From positions 248,001-312,000 of the forward strand of contig NZ_JAAVVC010000002.1 of NCBI RefSeq assembly GCF_018449725.1: 64,000 bases of DNA, written 5' to 3'. The notes beneath the pieces are model-generated. The model had not been told where the DNA came from. It worked only from the letters and a program-made list of their open reading frames with translations, and ran no database searches. Shown piece after piece: positions 8,650 to 17,585 of the stretch. This stretch comes from Pseudomonas sp. dw_612. GTDB lineage: Bacteria > Pseudomonadota > Gammaproteobacteria > Pseudomonadales > Pseudomonadaceae. How positions within the stretch are numbered: the stretch's first letter is position 1; each line of letters starts with the position of its first letter. Made by a program: the position numbers and the translations under genes.

Positions 8650-9231
8650 TTACAGCGTGATTTGGGTGCCCAGCAGGCCGAGGAAACCGGCGAGCCAGTT
8701 CGGGTGGGCCGGCCAGGCCGGCGCAGTGGCCAGATTGCCTTGAACGTGGCCTTCCGTCACCGGGATATCGATGAACGTGCCACCGGCCAGGCGAACTTCC
8801 GGGGCGCAGGCCGGGTAGGCGCTGCATTCGCGACCTTCAAGAATCCCCGCGGCGGCGAGCAATTGTGCGCCGTGGCACACGGCAGCAATCGGCTTGCCAG
8901 CCTTGTCGAAATCTCGCACCAGCTCCAGGACTTTTTCGTTCAGGCGCAGGTACTCCGGCGCACGGCCGCCCGGCACCAGCAGTGCGTCGTAATCAGCGGC
9001 GTTGACCTTGGCGAAGTCGAAATTCAGGGCAAACAGGTGACCGGGTTTTTCGCTGTAAGTCTGGTCGCCTTCGAAGTCATGGATTGCGGTGCGCACGGTC
9101 TGGCCGGCGGTTTTGTCCGGGCACACGGCGTGCACGGTGTGACCGACCATCAGCAGCGCCTGGAACGGCACCATCACTTCGTAGTCTTCGACGTAATCGC
9201 CGACCAGCATCAGAATTTTCTTGGCAGCCAT
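8650..9231 (-). CDS. DJ-1/PfpI family protein
   Basis: A 193-aa class I glutamine amidotransferase-like protein. The nucleophile elbow is [14 protein letters not shown] with Cys119-His120, and [10 protein letters not shown] (88-97) is the usual oxyanion-side loop; Glu near residue 16 completes the motif seen in PfpI and DJ-1 proteins. Members act as proteases, glyoxalases/deglycases or stress chaperones; which applies here cannot be told. GAGGAG precedes ATG 9231. It heads a two-gene unit with the ribbon-helix-helix protein. Confidence 0.9.
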   Translation of the reverse strand: MAAKKILMLVGDYVEDYEVMVPFQALLMVGHTVHAVCPDKTAGQTVRTAIHDFEGDQTYSEKPGHLFALNFDFAKVNAADYDALLVPGGRAPEYLRLNEKVLELVRDFDKAGKPIAAVCHGAQLLAAAGILEGRECSAYPACAPEVRLAGGTFIDIPVTEGHVQGNLATAPAWPAHPNWLAGFLGLLGTQITL

Positions 9232-9339
9232 GGGGAGGACTCCTCTGGGAATACGTGGGCGTGCAGGAGTATTCAAGGTAGTCCTAATCCGCGTGGGCGG
9301 GTAATAACCAGCTACTACCGACAGACCGCGTTATCGTTC

Positions 9340-9420
9340 TTCGCGAGCAAGCCCGCTCCCACATGTGCCCGAGTCGCCCATGGGAATGCGGTCAACTGTG
9401 GGAGCGGGCTTGCTCGCGAA
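9340..9420. repeat. REP pair (inverted)
   Basis: Reverse REP core at 9340-9362 and forward core at 9398-9420, between the divergent DJ-1 and DMT-transporter genes. The rest of the 9232-9530 gap shows no gene. Confidence 0.9.
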
Positions 9421-9530
9421 GAGGCCCTCAAACTGTACGGATAATTCTGCGCCTAGCTGTAACAGCGGCAAACCTAATGTTTATGGCTAGATGAACACTC
9501 TTCCCGCCACCCTCGACTCTGGTTGCCCTC

Positions 9531-10436
9531 ATGTCCTCGCGCGAAAACACCGGCATGGCCCTCGGCCTGCTCGGCGTCGTCATCTTCAGCCTTACCCTGC
9601 CCTTCACCCGCATCGTCGTGCAGGAAATCCACCCGCTGCTCAACGGTCTGGGCCGTGCGCTGTTTGCGGCGGTGCCGGCGGCGTTGTTGTTGCTGTGGCG
9701 ACGGGAGAAGTGGCCGACCTGGAAACAGGTCAAAGGCCTGACGCTGGTGATCGCCGGAGTGATCCTCGGTTTCCCGGTGTTGTCAGCCTGGGCGATGCAG
9801 ACCTTGCCGGCGTCCCACGGCGCACTGGTCAATGGCCTGCAACCGCTGTGCGTGGCGCTGTACGCCGCGTGGTTGTCCCATGAACGCCCGTCGAAAGCAT
9901 TCTGGGCCTGCGCCGCGCTGGGCAGTGCGTTGGTGCTCGGTTATGCGTTGATCAGCGGCGCCGGCAGTATTCAGGCCGGCGATTTGCTGATGCTCGGGGC
10001 GATTGCAGTGGGCGGTTTGGGTTATGCCGAGGGCGGCCGTTTGGCCAGGGAAATGGGCGGCTGGCAGGTGATCTGCTGGGCGCTGGTGCTGTCGACGCCG
10101 CTGCTGATCGGCCCGGTGACGTACCTGGCGTTGCAGCATCAGGGCGAGATCTCGGCCAAGACCTGGTGGGCGTTTGGCTACGTGTCGCTGTTTTCGCAAT
10201 TCATCGGGTTCTTTGCCTGGTACGCCGGGTTGGCGATGGGCGGGATTGCGCGGGTCAGTCAGATTCAGTTGTTGCAGATCTTCTTCACGATTGCGTTTTC
10301 GGCGTTGTTCTTCGGGGAACACATCGAGCCGATTACCTGGCTGTTTGCGGCCGGGGTGATTGTGACCGTTATGCTGGGCCGCAAGACCGCCATAAAACCT
10401 CATGTGGGAGCGGGCTTGCTCGCGAAGGCGGACTAA
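9531..10436 (+). CDS. DMT-superfamily (EamA) transporter
   Basis: A 301-aa inner-membrane protein with about ten hydrophobic helices arranged as two EamA repeats (about 8-140 and 150-288), for example LGLLGVVIFSLTLPFTRIVV and PITWLFAAGVIVTVMLG. Such drug/metabolite transporters export amino acids or other small metabolites; the substrate is unknown. The last residues (PHVGAGLLAKAD) are encoded by the REP core that follows, so the original stop has been lost or displaced by REP insertion. ATG 9531 has no strong ribosome site. Confidence 0.87.
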   Translation: MSSRENTGMALGLLGVVIFSLTLPFTRIVVQEIHPLLNGLGRALFAAVPAALLLLWRREKWPTWKQVKGLTLVIAGVILGFPVLSAWAMQTLPASHGALVNGLQPLCVALYAAWLSHERPSKAFWACAALGSALVLGYALISGAGSIQAGDLLMLGAIAVGGLGYAEGGRLAREMGGWQVICWALVLSTPLLIGPVTYLALQHQGEISAKTWWAFGYVSLFSQFIGFFAWYAGLAMGGIARVSQIQLLQIFFTIAFSALFFGEHIEPITWLFAAGVIVTVMLGRKTAIKPHVGAGLLAKAD

Positions 10437-10493
10437 CAGTCAACACAAATGTTGAATTTGACGGCCCCTTCGCGAGCAAGCCCGCTCCCACAA
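10402..10493. repeat. REP pair overlapping the end of the EamA gene
   Basis: Forward REP core at 10404-10426 is inside the transporter reading frame; reverse core at 10469-10491 ends seven bases from the stop of the convergent methyltransferase gene. Confidence 0.9.
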
Positions 10494-10497
10494 GGGA

Positions 10498-11712
10498 TCA
10501 GAGATAGCCGTCCGAATGCAGCAACGTTTCCAGGCAATGCTCCGTGATCTGATAGAAATCCTTCAATTCCTGAATCTTCACCAACAACTGCGCCGGGTCC
10601 ACTGGCTCGGCGCGTTTGACCGCCAGGATCATCTTGTTCTTGTTGGTGTGGTCCAGTGAGATGAACTCGAACACCTTGGTCTCGTAACCGCAGGCCTCAA
10701 GGAACAACGCGCGCAGGCTGTCGGTGACCATTTCCGCCTGTTGGCCCAGGTGCAGACCGTATTGCAGCATCGGCTTGAGCAGCGCCGGACTCTGGATTTG
10801 CAGGCGGATCTGTTTGTGGCAGCACGGCGAGCACATGATGATCGACGCACCGGAACGAATGCCGGTGTGGATCGCGTAGTCGGTGGCGATGTCGCAGGCA
10901 TGCAGGGCGATCATCACGTCCAGCTCGCTCGGCGCCACGCTGCGCACGTCGCCGCATTTGAACACCAGCCCCGGATGGTCGAGCTTCGCGGCGGCTGCAT
11001 TGCACAGGTTGACCATCTCTTCGCGCAACTCGACGCCCGTCACTTCACCTTCAGCGTTCAAGGTGTTGCGCAGGTAGTCGTGGATCGCGAACGTCAGGTA
11101 ACCCTTGCCCGAACCGAAGTCCGCCACCCGCACCGGTTTATCCAGCGCCAGCGGCGAGGTGGTCAGGGCATGGCTGAAGACTTCGATGAACTTGTTGATC
11201 TGCTTCCACTTGCGCGACATCGCCGGGATCAGCTCGTGCTTGCTGTTGGTCACGCCCAGGTCAGCGAGGAACGGCCGGCTCAAATCGAGGAAGCGGTTTT
11301 TCTCCCGGTTGTGCTCGGCGGACGGCACTTCGCGCAATTGCTGGGGTTTGCTCTTGAACAGCGAAGGCTTGCCCTTTTTGCTGTATTCGAGCTGCGCTTC
11401 GTCGGTCAGGGACAGCAAATGCGCATTTTTAAACGCGTCCGGCAGCAGCGCGGCGATGGTCGCCACGCCTTCGGCCAGCGGGAAATTCTTGGTGATGTCA
11501 CGGGTCTTGTAGCGGTAGACGAAGGACAGGCAAGGCTGATCCTTGACCGTGAGCTGCTTGATGATCAGCCGCTGCAAGTCCACTTCGGCGCCGACGTACT
11601 TGGCCAGCACCAGTTTGATGAAGGCGTTGGCGTCGAGGCTGGTTTGCAGCAAGTCGATGAATTGGCCGTGGTGATCCGGCGCGAGGCTGGCGGGGGTGGC
11701 GGTGACGGACAT
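10498..11712 (-). CDS. Class I SAM-dependent methyltransferase (Methyltransf_32 type)
   Basis: A 404-aa cytoplasmic protein with an N-terminal domain of unknown role (about 1-150) and a Rossmann methyltransferase domain from about 165. Motif I is VADFGSGKGYLTFA (196-209), the acidic loop is TGVELREEM (225-233), then ALHACD (269-274) and SPCCHK (295-300). The HACD and CCHK motifs are typical of the family that includes GSTCD- and METTL25-like proteins, which points to RNA or protein methylation without fixing the substrate. ATG 11712 is the first in-frame start. No operon partner is seen. Confidence 0.82.
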   Translation of the reverse strand: MSVTATPASLAPDHHGQFIDLLQTSLDANAFIKLVLAKYVGAEVDLQRLIIKQLTVKDQPCLSFVYRYKTRDITKNFPLAEGVATIAALLPDAFKNAHLLSLTDEAQLEYSKKGKPSLFKSKPQQLREVPSAEHNREKNRFLDLSRPFLADLGVTNSKHELIPAMSRKWKQINKFIEVFSHALTTSPLALDKPVRVADFGSGKGYLTFAIHDYLRNTLNAEGEVTGVELREEMVNLCNAAAAKLDHPGLVFKCGDVRSVAPSELDVMIALHACDIATDYAIHTGIRSGASIIMCSPCCHKQIRLQIQSPALLKPMLQYGLHLGQQAEMVTDSLRALFLEACGYETKVFEFISLDHTNKNKMILAVKRAEPVDPAQLLVKIQELKDFYQITEHCLETLLHSDGYL

Positions 11713-11809
11713 GGAAAAACGGCCTCGGGCGGTGCGAATCGGGGAATGGCGGGTATTTTAGGGGGGATGCGGGTTTGGGACACGCTGTTATTTACCGAAC
11801 GGCGCGATC

Positions 11810-11956
11810 TGTAGCAGCTGCCGAGCCTGCGAGGCTGCGTTCGGCTGCGCAGCAGCCGTGATTCCTGCTATCTTGGCCCGTCTGAAACACCGCGTTGTCT
11901 GGTTTTACGACTGCTGCGCAGCCGAACGCAGCCTCGCAGGCTCGGCAGCTGCTACA
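11810..11956. repeat. Long inverted repeat (second repeat family)
   Basis: A 46-base arm starting TGTAGCAGCTGCCGAGCCTG at 11810 is matched by its reverse complement at 11911-11956, with a 55-base loop. Related arms occur at 19399-19532. It lies upstream of the methyltransferase and downstream of the TPM gene. Confidence 0.85.
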
Positions 11957-11985
11957 AGAACTGAGCGCTGCCAAGACTCCGGTGG

Positions 11986-12603
11986 TCAGCCCAACACCAC
12001 CAACCGATTCGGCAACTCATTGCGCACCTGCGTCACCGGCACATGCACCTTGAGCAATTCGCCGCACGCTTCGATGCAGGTCACAAACCCTTGCAACGTC
12101 TGGCCCTGCTTCACCTGTTGGGTAAACGCCGCGACGATCATGTCCCAGCTCTTGTTATCCAGTCGTTTGGAAATCCCTTCGTCCACCAGGATTTCCACAT
12201 AACGCTCGGCCTCGCAGACAAAGATCAGCATCCCGGTACTGCCCACGGTGTGGTGCAGGTTCTGCTCCAGAAACTGCCGCCGCGCCAGGTTCGACGCGCG
12301 CCAATGGCGAACCCGGCGCGGGATCAGGTGGGTGGTGACTTTGGGAATGCGGAACACCAGGCACAGCACGATAAAACTGACCCACTGCACCAGCAACAGG
12401 CTGTGCAGGGTCAGCGCGCCGGTCAGGTAATGCACGACACCCGGCACCACCAGCGCCAGCAAACTGGCCCACAGCAACGGGATGTACGCGTAGTCGTCGG
12501 CGCGGGCCGCGAGCACGGTGACCAGTTCGGCATCGGTTTCGCGCTCGACCCGGGCAATCGCCTCGGCGACTCTGCGTTGTTCGTGTTCAGTCAGTAATGC
12601 CAT
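11986..12603 (-). CDS. TPM domain membrane protein
   Basis: A 205-aa protein. An N-terminal amphipathic stretch (EHEQRRVAEAIARVERETDAEL) is followed by two membrane helices (about 38-60 and 66-86) and a cytosolic or periplasmic TPM-like part with QFLEQNLHHTVGSTGMLIFV and ILVDEGISKRL. The motifs correspond to the second TPM protein usually paired with a LemA/TPM operon. ATG 12603 is 29 bases after the preceding TPM stop and is chosen because the longer frame only covers the Gly-rich antisense region. Third gene of the lemA-TPM-TPM set. Function is not established. Confidence 0.87.
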   Translation of the reverse strand: MALLTEHEQRRVAEAIARVERETDAELVTVLAARADDYAYIPLLWASLLALVVPGVVHYLTGALTLHSLLLVQWVSFIVLCLVFRIPKVTTHLIPRRVRHWRASNLARRQFLEQNLHHTVGSTGMLIFVCEAERYVEILVDEGISKRLDNKSWDMIVAAFTQQVKQGQTLQGFVTCIEACGELLKVHVPVTQVRNELPNRLVVLG

Positions 12604-12631
12604 GGTTAAAAATGCTCGTTCATTATTATTT

Positions 12632-13387
12632 TCACCAGCCGCCCGACGAACCGCCGCCCCCGAAACTGCCACCACCGCCGCTGAAGCCCCCGCCTCCACC
12701 GCCGCCGCCAAACCCTCCACCGCCGAAACCGCCGCTCGAACCACTGGAGCCGCCTCGGCCGGTAGGCAGGATACCCAGCATTTGCAGGACAAAAATCGTC
12801 AGGATGAACAGCATCACCAGAAAGATGAACAGCCCAGGATGCCGAGAAACGAAATCGCTGTCCTCATCACCTCGCGGCTCATACACCGTTGACGGTTCAT
12901 CCAGCGGACTGCCGCCCAACACCACCAGCATCGCCGCGACCCCGTCGCTGATGCCCTTGCTGAAATTGCCGGTCTTGAACGCCGGGGTGATCACCTGGTT
13001 GATGATCACCGAACTCTGGGCATCGGTCAGGCGATCTTCCAGGCCATAACCGACTTCGATCCGCAACTTGCGCTCATCCCGAGCGACGATCAGCAGCGCG
13101 CCGTTGTTCTTGTCTTTCTGGCCGATGCCCCAGGCGCGCCCGAGTTGGTAACCGAAATCGGCGATGTCGGTGCCCTGCAAATCCGGCAAGGTCACCACCA
13201 CCAATTGCTCGCCGGTAGCGGTTTCGTGGGCCTGGAGTTGCTGGGTCAACTGCTCGCGCACCGCCGGCTCGATCATCTGCGCGTTGTCCACCACCCGCCC
13301 GGTCAGCGGCGGGAACTTCAGCTCGGCCTGGGCCGTGACCGCAACCATCCAGAGCAACAGCACCAGGCCCATCTTCAACACGCGCAT
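12632..13387 (-). CDS. TPM domain protein with Gly-rich tail (YgcG-like)
   Basis: A 251-aa exported, membrane-anchored protein: signal peptide (1-21), TPM phosphatase-like domain (about 24-150, GRVVDNAQMIEPA, VVTLPDLQGTDIADFGYQLG, GIGQKDKNNGALLIVARDER), one membrane helix (about 180-205) and a C-terminal tail that is almost pure Gly/Ser/Phe ending GGW. TPM proteins of this layout occur beside LemA; some TPM domains have phosphatase-like activity or take part in photosystem repair, but no role is fixed in Pseudomonas. GGAGGG precedes ATG 13387. Confidence 0.9.
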   Translation of the reverse strand: MRVLKMGLVLLLWMVAVTAQAELKFPPLTGRVVDNAQMIEPAVREQLTQQLQAHETATGEQLVVVTLPDLQGTDIADFGYQLGRAWGIGQKDKNNGALLIVARDERKLRIEVGYGLEDRLTDAQSSVIINQVITPAFKTGNFSKGISDGVAAMLVVLGGSPLDEPSTVYEPRGDEDSDFVSRHPGLFIFLVMLFILTIFVLQMLGILPTGRGGSSGSSGGFGGGGFGGGGGGGGFSGGGGSFGGGGSSGGW

Positions 13388-13408
13388 TGGAATCCCTCCG
13401 GGACAGCG

Positions 13409-13487
13409 GCAAGTTTCAAGCGGCAAGCTGCAAGTAGAAGCAGGACGAGTTGCCCTCGCTTGCCGCTTGCCACTTACAACTTGTAGC
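13409..13487. repeat. Short GGCAAGC-type inverted repeat
   Basis: AAGCGGCAAGCTGCAAG on the left (13419-13435) and CTTGCCGCTTGCCACTT on the right (about 13459-13475) form an imperfect stem in the gap between lemA and the TPM gene. It may weaken read-through inside the operon. Confidence 0.5.
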
Positions 13488-13493
13488 TATTCG

Positions 13494-14102
13494 TCAGAAT
13501 TTCACTTGCGGCGCTTTTTCAGCATCCGGGCTGGTCGCTTCGAAGGTCTCGCGGATCGGCAAATCGCTGTACATCACGCTGTGCCACAGGCGACCGGGGA
13601 AGGTGCGGATTTCGGTGTTGTATTTCTGCACGGCGAGGATGAAGTCGCGGCGGGCCACGGCGATACGGTTTTCGGTGCCTTCAAGCTGCGATTGCAAGGC
13701 GAGGAAGTTCTGGTTGGCCTTGAGGTCCGGATAGCGCTCGGACACCACCATCAAACGGCTCAGGGCACCGGTCAACTGGTCCTGGGCGGCCTGGAACTGC
13801 TTGAGTTTTTCCGGGTTGTCGAGCGTATTGGCATCGACCTGGATCGACGTCGCCTTGGCCCGGGCTTCGACCACGGCGGTCAGGGTGTCTTCTTCGTGCT
13901 TGGCGTAGCCCTTGACGGTTTCCACCAGGTTGGGGATCAGGTCGGCACGGCGCTGGTATTGATTCTGCACCTGACCCCAGGCGGCCTTGGCCTGTTCGTC
14001 GAGGGTCGGGATGTTGTTGATGCCGCAGCCGGCCAGCAGGGTGGTCAGCAGCATCAGTGCCGCGACTTGCAGGCTCGAGCGATAGTTGAGTCGTACATTC
14101 AT
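13494..14102 (-). CDS. LemA family lipoprotein
   Basis: A 202-aa protein with a lipobox (LLAGC, Cys26) and the long-helix LemA fold: AAWGQVQNQYQRRADLIPNL (48-67) and ETVKGYAKHEE are family hallmarks, followed by NQNFLALQSQLEGTENRIAV. The lipoprotein signal makes it an envelope protein anchored to a membrane. It starts a three-gene unit with the two TPM proteins. ATG 14102 is chosen over 14123 because it opens directly into the basic/hydrophobic signal. Confidence 0.92.
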   Translation of the reverse strand: MNVRLNYRSSLQVAALMLLTTLLAGCGINNIPTLDEQAKAAWGQVQNQYQRRADLIPNLVETVKGYAKHEEDTLTAVVEARAKATSIQVDANTLDNPEKLKQFQAAQDQLTGALSRLMVVSERYPDLKANQNFLALQSQLEGTENRIAVARRDFILAVQKYNTEIRTFPGRLWHSVMYSDLPIRETFEATSPDAEKAPQVKF

Positions 14103-14350
14103 GTAGGTGATGCTCCCGTGCACATTCCGTTGAAAAACAACCTGCGGCCTTCAAACCCGGCTGATGAGGCATAATCTGGCGCCACCACTGGATTGCATCG
14201 GGCCAATGGGCTAAAAGATGCCCTGCGCGAATAAGAGTTCAGAAGTGTGCTGCATTTTCCTGAACAACGCCCGAACAACAATAGTCGCTCCCTAAATTTT
14301 GGCTGACCGGCGTGTATTCACTGCCGCTTAGGCTTTTGAGAAAACTATTC

Positions 14351-16642
14351 ATGAAGAAGCTGTGTTTGCTGGGCCTGTTCGTCAGCCTGGCCAGTCATAC
14401 CGTACTGGCCGCCACGACCCCCGCACCTCTGGAGAACAAGGACGCTTTCATCAGCAACCTGATGAAACAAATGACCCTCGATGAAAAAATCGGCCAGTTG
14501 CGCCTGATCAGCATCGGCCCGGAAATGCCTCGGGAGCTGATCCGCAAGGAAATCGCCGCCGGCAACATCGGTGGCACGTTCAACTCGATCACCCGCCCGG
14601 AAAACCGTCCGATGCAGGACGCTGCCATGCGCAGCCGGTTGAAGATCCCGATGTTCTTCGCCTATGACGTGATCCACGGCCACCGCACCATTTTCCCGAT
14701 CCCGATTGCCCTGGCGTCAAGCTGGGACATGGACGCCATCGCGCGTTCCGGGCGCATCGCCGCCAAGGAAGCCGCGGCGGACAGCCTCGACATCACCTTC
14801 GCGCCGATGGTCGATATTTCCCGCGACCCGCGTTGGGGCCGGACGTCCGAAGGTTTCGGTGAAGACACGTACCTCGTCTCGCGCATTGCCGGCGTGATGG
14901 TCAAGGCCTTCCAGGGCCAGGGCGCCAACGCGGCCGACAGCATCATGGCCAGCGTCAAGCACTTCGCCTTGTACGGCGCGGTCGAGGGCGGTCGCGACTA
15001 CAACGTCGTCGACATGAGCCCGGTCAAGATGTATCAGGACTACCTGCCGCCGTACCGCGCCGCGATTGATGCCGGCGCTGGTGGAGTGATGGTTGCGCTG
15101 AACTCGATCAACGGCGTACCGGCCACCGCCAACACCTGGTTGATGAACGACCTGTTGCGCAAGGAATGGGGTTTCAAGGGCCTGGCGGTCAGTGACCACG
15201 GGGCGATTTTCGAGCTGATCAAGCACGGTGTCGCGGCGGACGGTCGTGAAGCGGCGAAGCTGGCGATCAAGGCCGGCATCGACATGAGCATGAACGACAC
15301 CCTCTATGGCAAAGAGCTGCCAGGGCTGTTGAAGGCCGGTGAAATCCAGCAGAGCGACATCGACAACGCCGTGCGCGAAGTGCTGGCCGCCAAGTACGAC
15401 ATGGGCCTGTTCAAGGACCCGTACCTGCGCATCGGCAAGGCTGAAGATGACCCGGCGGACACCTACGCCGAAAGCCGCATGCACCGCCCCGAGGCCCGCG
15501 ACGTTGCGCGCCGCAGCCTGGTGTTGCTGAAAAACCAGAACGACACCCTGCCGCTGAAGAAAACCGCGAAAATTGCCCTGGTCGGTCCATTGGCCAAGGC
15601 GCCGATCGACATGATGGGTAGCTGGGCCGCCGCCGGTAAGCCGGCGCAATCGGTGACCCTGTTCGACGGCATGAACGCCGCCGTGGCCGACAAAGCCACA
15701 CTGATCTACGCCCGTGGCGCGAACATCACCAGCGACAAAAAAGTGCTCGATTACCTCAACTTCCTCAACTTCGATGCCCCGGAAGTGGTGGATGACCCGC
15801 GCTCGGCCCAGGTGCTGATCGACGAAGCGGTGAAAGCCGCCAAGGACGCGGATGTCGTGGTAGCGGCGGTCGGTGAATCCCGTGGCATGTCCCACGAATC
15901 GTCGAGCCGTACCGACCTGAACATCCCGGTCAACCAGCGCGAGTTGATCAAGGCCCTGAAAGCCACCGGCAAACCGCTGGTGCTGGTGTTGATGAACGGC
16001 CGTCCGCTGTCGATTCTCGACGAGAAAGAACAGGCTGATGCGATTCTGGAAACCTGGTTCAGCGGCACTGAAGGCGGCAACGCCATCGCCGACGTGCTGT
16101 TCGGCGACTACAACCCGTCGGGCAAACTGCCGATCACCTTCCCGCGTTCGGTGGGCCAGATTCCGACCTACTACAACCACCTGAGCATTGGCCGGCCATT
16201 CACGCCGGGCAAACCGGGCAACTACACCTCGCAGTATTTCGATGACACCACCGGGCCGCTGTTTCCGTTCGGTTTCGGCTTGAGCTACACCACGTTCAGC
16301 GTGGACGACATGGCGCTGTCGTCGACCACCCTGAACAAGACCGGCAAGCTCGACGCCAGCGTCATGCTGAAAAACACCGGCCAGCGCGACGGCGAAACCG
16401 TGGTGCAGCTGTACATCCAGGACGTGACCGGCTCGATGATTCGCCCGATCAAGGAACTGAAGAACTTCCAGAAAGTCATGCTCAAGGCCGGCGAACAGAA
16501 AGTCGTGCACTTCACCATTACCGAGGACGACCTGAAGTTCTACAACGCCCAGCTCAAGTACGCGGCGGAGCCGGGCAAGTTCAACGTGCAGATCGGCCTG
16601 GATTCACAGGACGTGACGCAGCAGAGTTTCGAACTGCTGTAA
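14351..16642 (+). CDS. bglX: Periplasmic beta-glucosidase (GH3)
   Basis: A 763-aa glycoside hydrolase family 3 enzyme. Signal peptide 1-20 (ends VLAA), GH3 N-terminal barrel (about 30-360; KHFALYGAVEGGRDYN, catalytic nucleophile Asp282 in GLAVSDHGA), GH3 C-terminal domain (about 385-620; LLKNQNDTLPL, GESRGMSHESSSR) and a fibronectin-III-like domain at the end (about 660-750, VVQLYIQDVTGS). The layout and length match E. coli BglX, which cleaves beta-linked glucosides in the periplasm. Start taken at ATG 14351 where the signal peptide begins, not the upstream 14312. It stands alone. Confidence 0.95.
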   Translation: MKKLCLLGLFVSLASHTVLAATTPAPLENKDAFISNLMKQMTLDEKIGQLRLISIGPEMPRELIRKEIAAGNIGGTFNSITRPENRPMQDAAMRSRLKIPMFFAYDVIHGHRTIFPIPIALASSWDMDAIARSGRIAAKEAAADSLDITFAPMVDISRDPRWGRTSEGFGEDTYLVSRIAGVMVKAFQGQGANAADSIMASVKHFALYGAVEGGRDYNVVDMSPVKMYQDYLPPYRAAIDAGAGGVMVALNSINGVPATANTWLMNDLLRKEWGFKGLAVSDHGAIFELIKHGVAADGREAAKLAIKAGIDMSMNDTLYGKELPGLLKAGEIQQSDIDNAVREVLAAKYDMGLFKDPYLRIGKAEDDPADTYAESRMHRPEARDVARRSLVLLKNQNDTLPLKKTAKIALVGPLAKAPIDMMGSWAAAGKPAQSVTLFDGMNAAVADKATLIYARGANITSDKKVLDYLNFLNFDAPEVVDDPRSAQVLIDEAVKAAKDADVVVAAVGESRGMSHESSSRTDLNIPVNQRELIKALKATGKPLVLVLMNGRPLSILDEKEQADAILETWFSGTEGGNAIADVLFGDYNPSGKLPITFPRSVGQIPTYYNHLSIGRPFTPGKPGNYTSQYFDDTTGPLFPFGFGLSYTTFSVDDMALSSTTLNKTGKLDASVMLKNTGQRDGETVVQLYIQDVTGSMIRPIKELKNFQKVMLKAGEQKVVHFTITEDDLKFYNAQLKYAAEPGKFNVQIGLDSQDVTQQSFELL

Positions 16643-16663
16643 TTTTCCAAACGCCACAAAAAC

Positions 16664-17566
16664 CTGTGGGAGCGGGCTTGCTCGCGAAGGCAGTGTGTCA
16701 GTCGACATCAGTTTGAATGACACACCGTTTTCGCGAGCAAGCCCGCTCCCACAGTTGTTTTGAGTCGCGATCAAATTTTGTGTTCGACGCCAATCCCGCT
16801 GTAGGAGCAAAGCTTGCTCGCGAAGAGGCCCGAACATTCAACATCTTCGTTGAATGTGATGCCGCCTTCGCGAGCAAGCTCGCTCCCACAGTTGTTTTGG
16901 GTTGAAATCAAATTTTGCGCTCGACGCCAATCCCCTGTGGGAGCGGGCTTGTTCGCGAAGAGGCCGTCACATTCAGCATCTTCGTTGAATGTTAAGCCGC
17001 CTTCGCGAGCAGGCTCGCTCCCACAGTTGTTTTGGGTTGCCATCAAATTTTGCGCTCGACGCCAATCCCTTGTGGGAGCTGGCTTGCTCGCGAAGAGGCC
17101 GTCACATTCAGCATCTTCGTTGAATGTTAAGCCGCCTTCGCGAGCAAGCTCGCTCCCACAGTTGTTTTGGGTTGAAATCAAATTTTGCGCTCGACGCCAA
17201 TCCCCTGTGGGAGCGGGCTTGCGCGCGAAGAGGCCATCACATTCAGCATCTTCGTTGAATGTTAAGCCGCCTTCGCGAGCAAGCTCGCTCCCACAGTTGT
17301 TTGGGGTTGAAATCAAATTTTGCGCTCGACGCCAATCCCCTGTGGGAGCGGGCTTGCTCGCGAAGAGGCCGTCACATTCAGCATCTTCGTTGAATGTTAA
17401 GCCGCCTTCGCGAGCAAGCTCGCTCCCACAGTTGTTTTGGGTTGAAATCAAATTTTGCGCTCGACGCCAATCCCTTGTGGGAGCGGGCTTGCTCGCGAAG
17501 GCGGTGTGTCAGTCGCAATCAGTTTGAATGACACACCGCTTTCGCGAGCAAGCCCGCTCCCACAAA
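16664..17566. repeat. Tandem REP array with 135-bp period
   Basis: After a REP pair at 16666-16752 comes a tandem array. The landmark GACGCCAATCCC recurs at 16786, 16923, 17058, 17193, 17328 and 17463, so the spacing is 137 once and then exactly 135 bases. Each unit holds a forward REP, a short spacer with TTCAGCATCTTCGTTGAATG, a reverse REP and a linker with GGGTTGAAATCAAATTTTGC. The last pair is at 17478-17563. Because 135 is divisible by three, both strands stay open in one frame (16771-17451 minus, 16814-17527 plus) and code 45-residue periodic peptides; no start signal supports expression. Confidence 0.95.
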
Positions 17567-17585
17567 GGGTATGCGGTGTTGGCGA

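Noticed and set aside
14717..16510. 597-aa ORF antisense to bglX
   Set aside because: Shadow frame; bglX has a full set of GH3 motifs on the plus strand.
16771..17451. 226-aa repetitive protein on the minus strand and 237-aa one on the plus strand (16814-17527)
   Set aside because: Both arise because the REP tandem period is 135 bases; there is no ribosome site or conserved domain.
16786..17480. CRISPR-like regular spacing
   Set aside because: The spacers are as conserved as the repeats and the unit is a paired REP; no cas genes are present.
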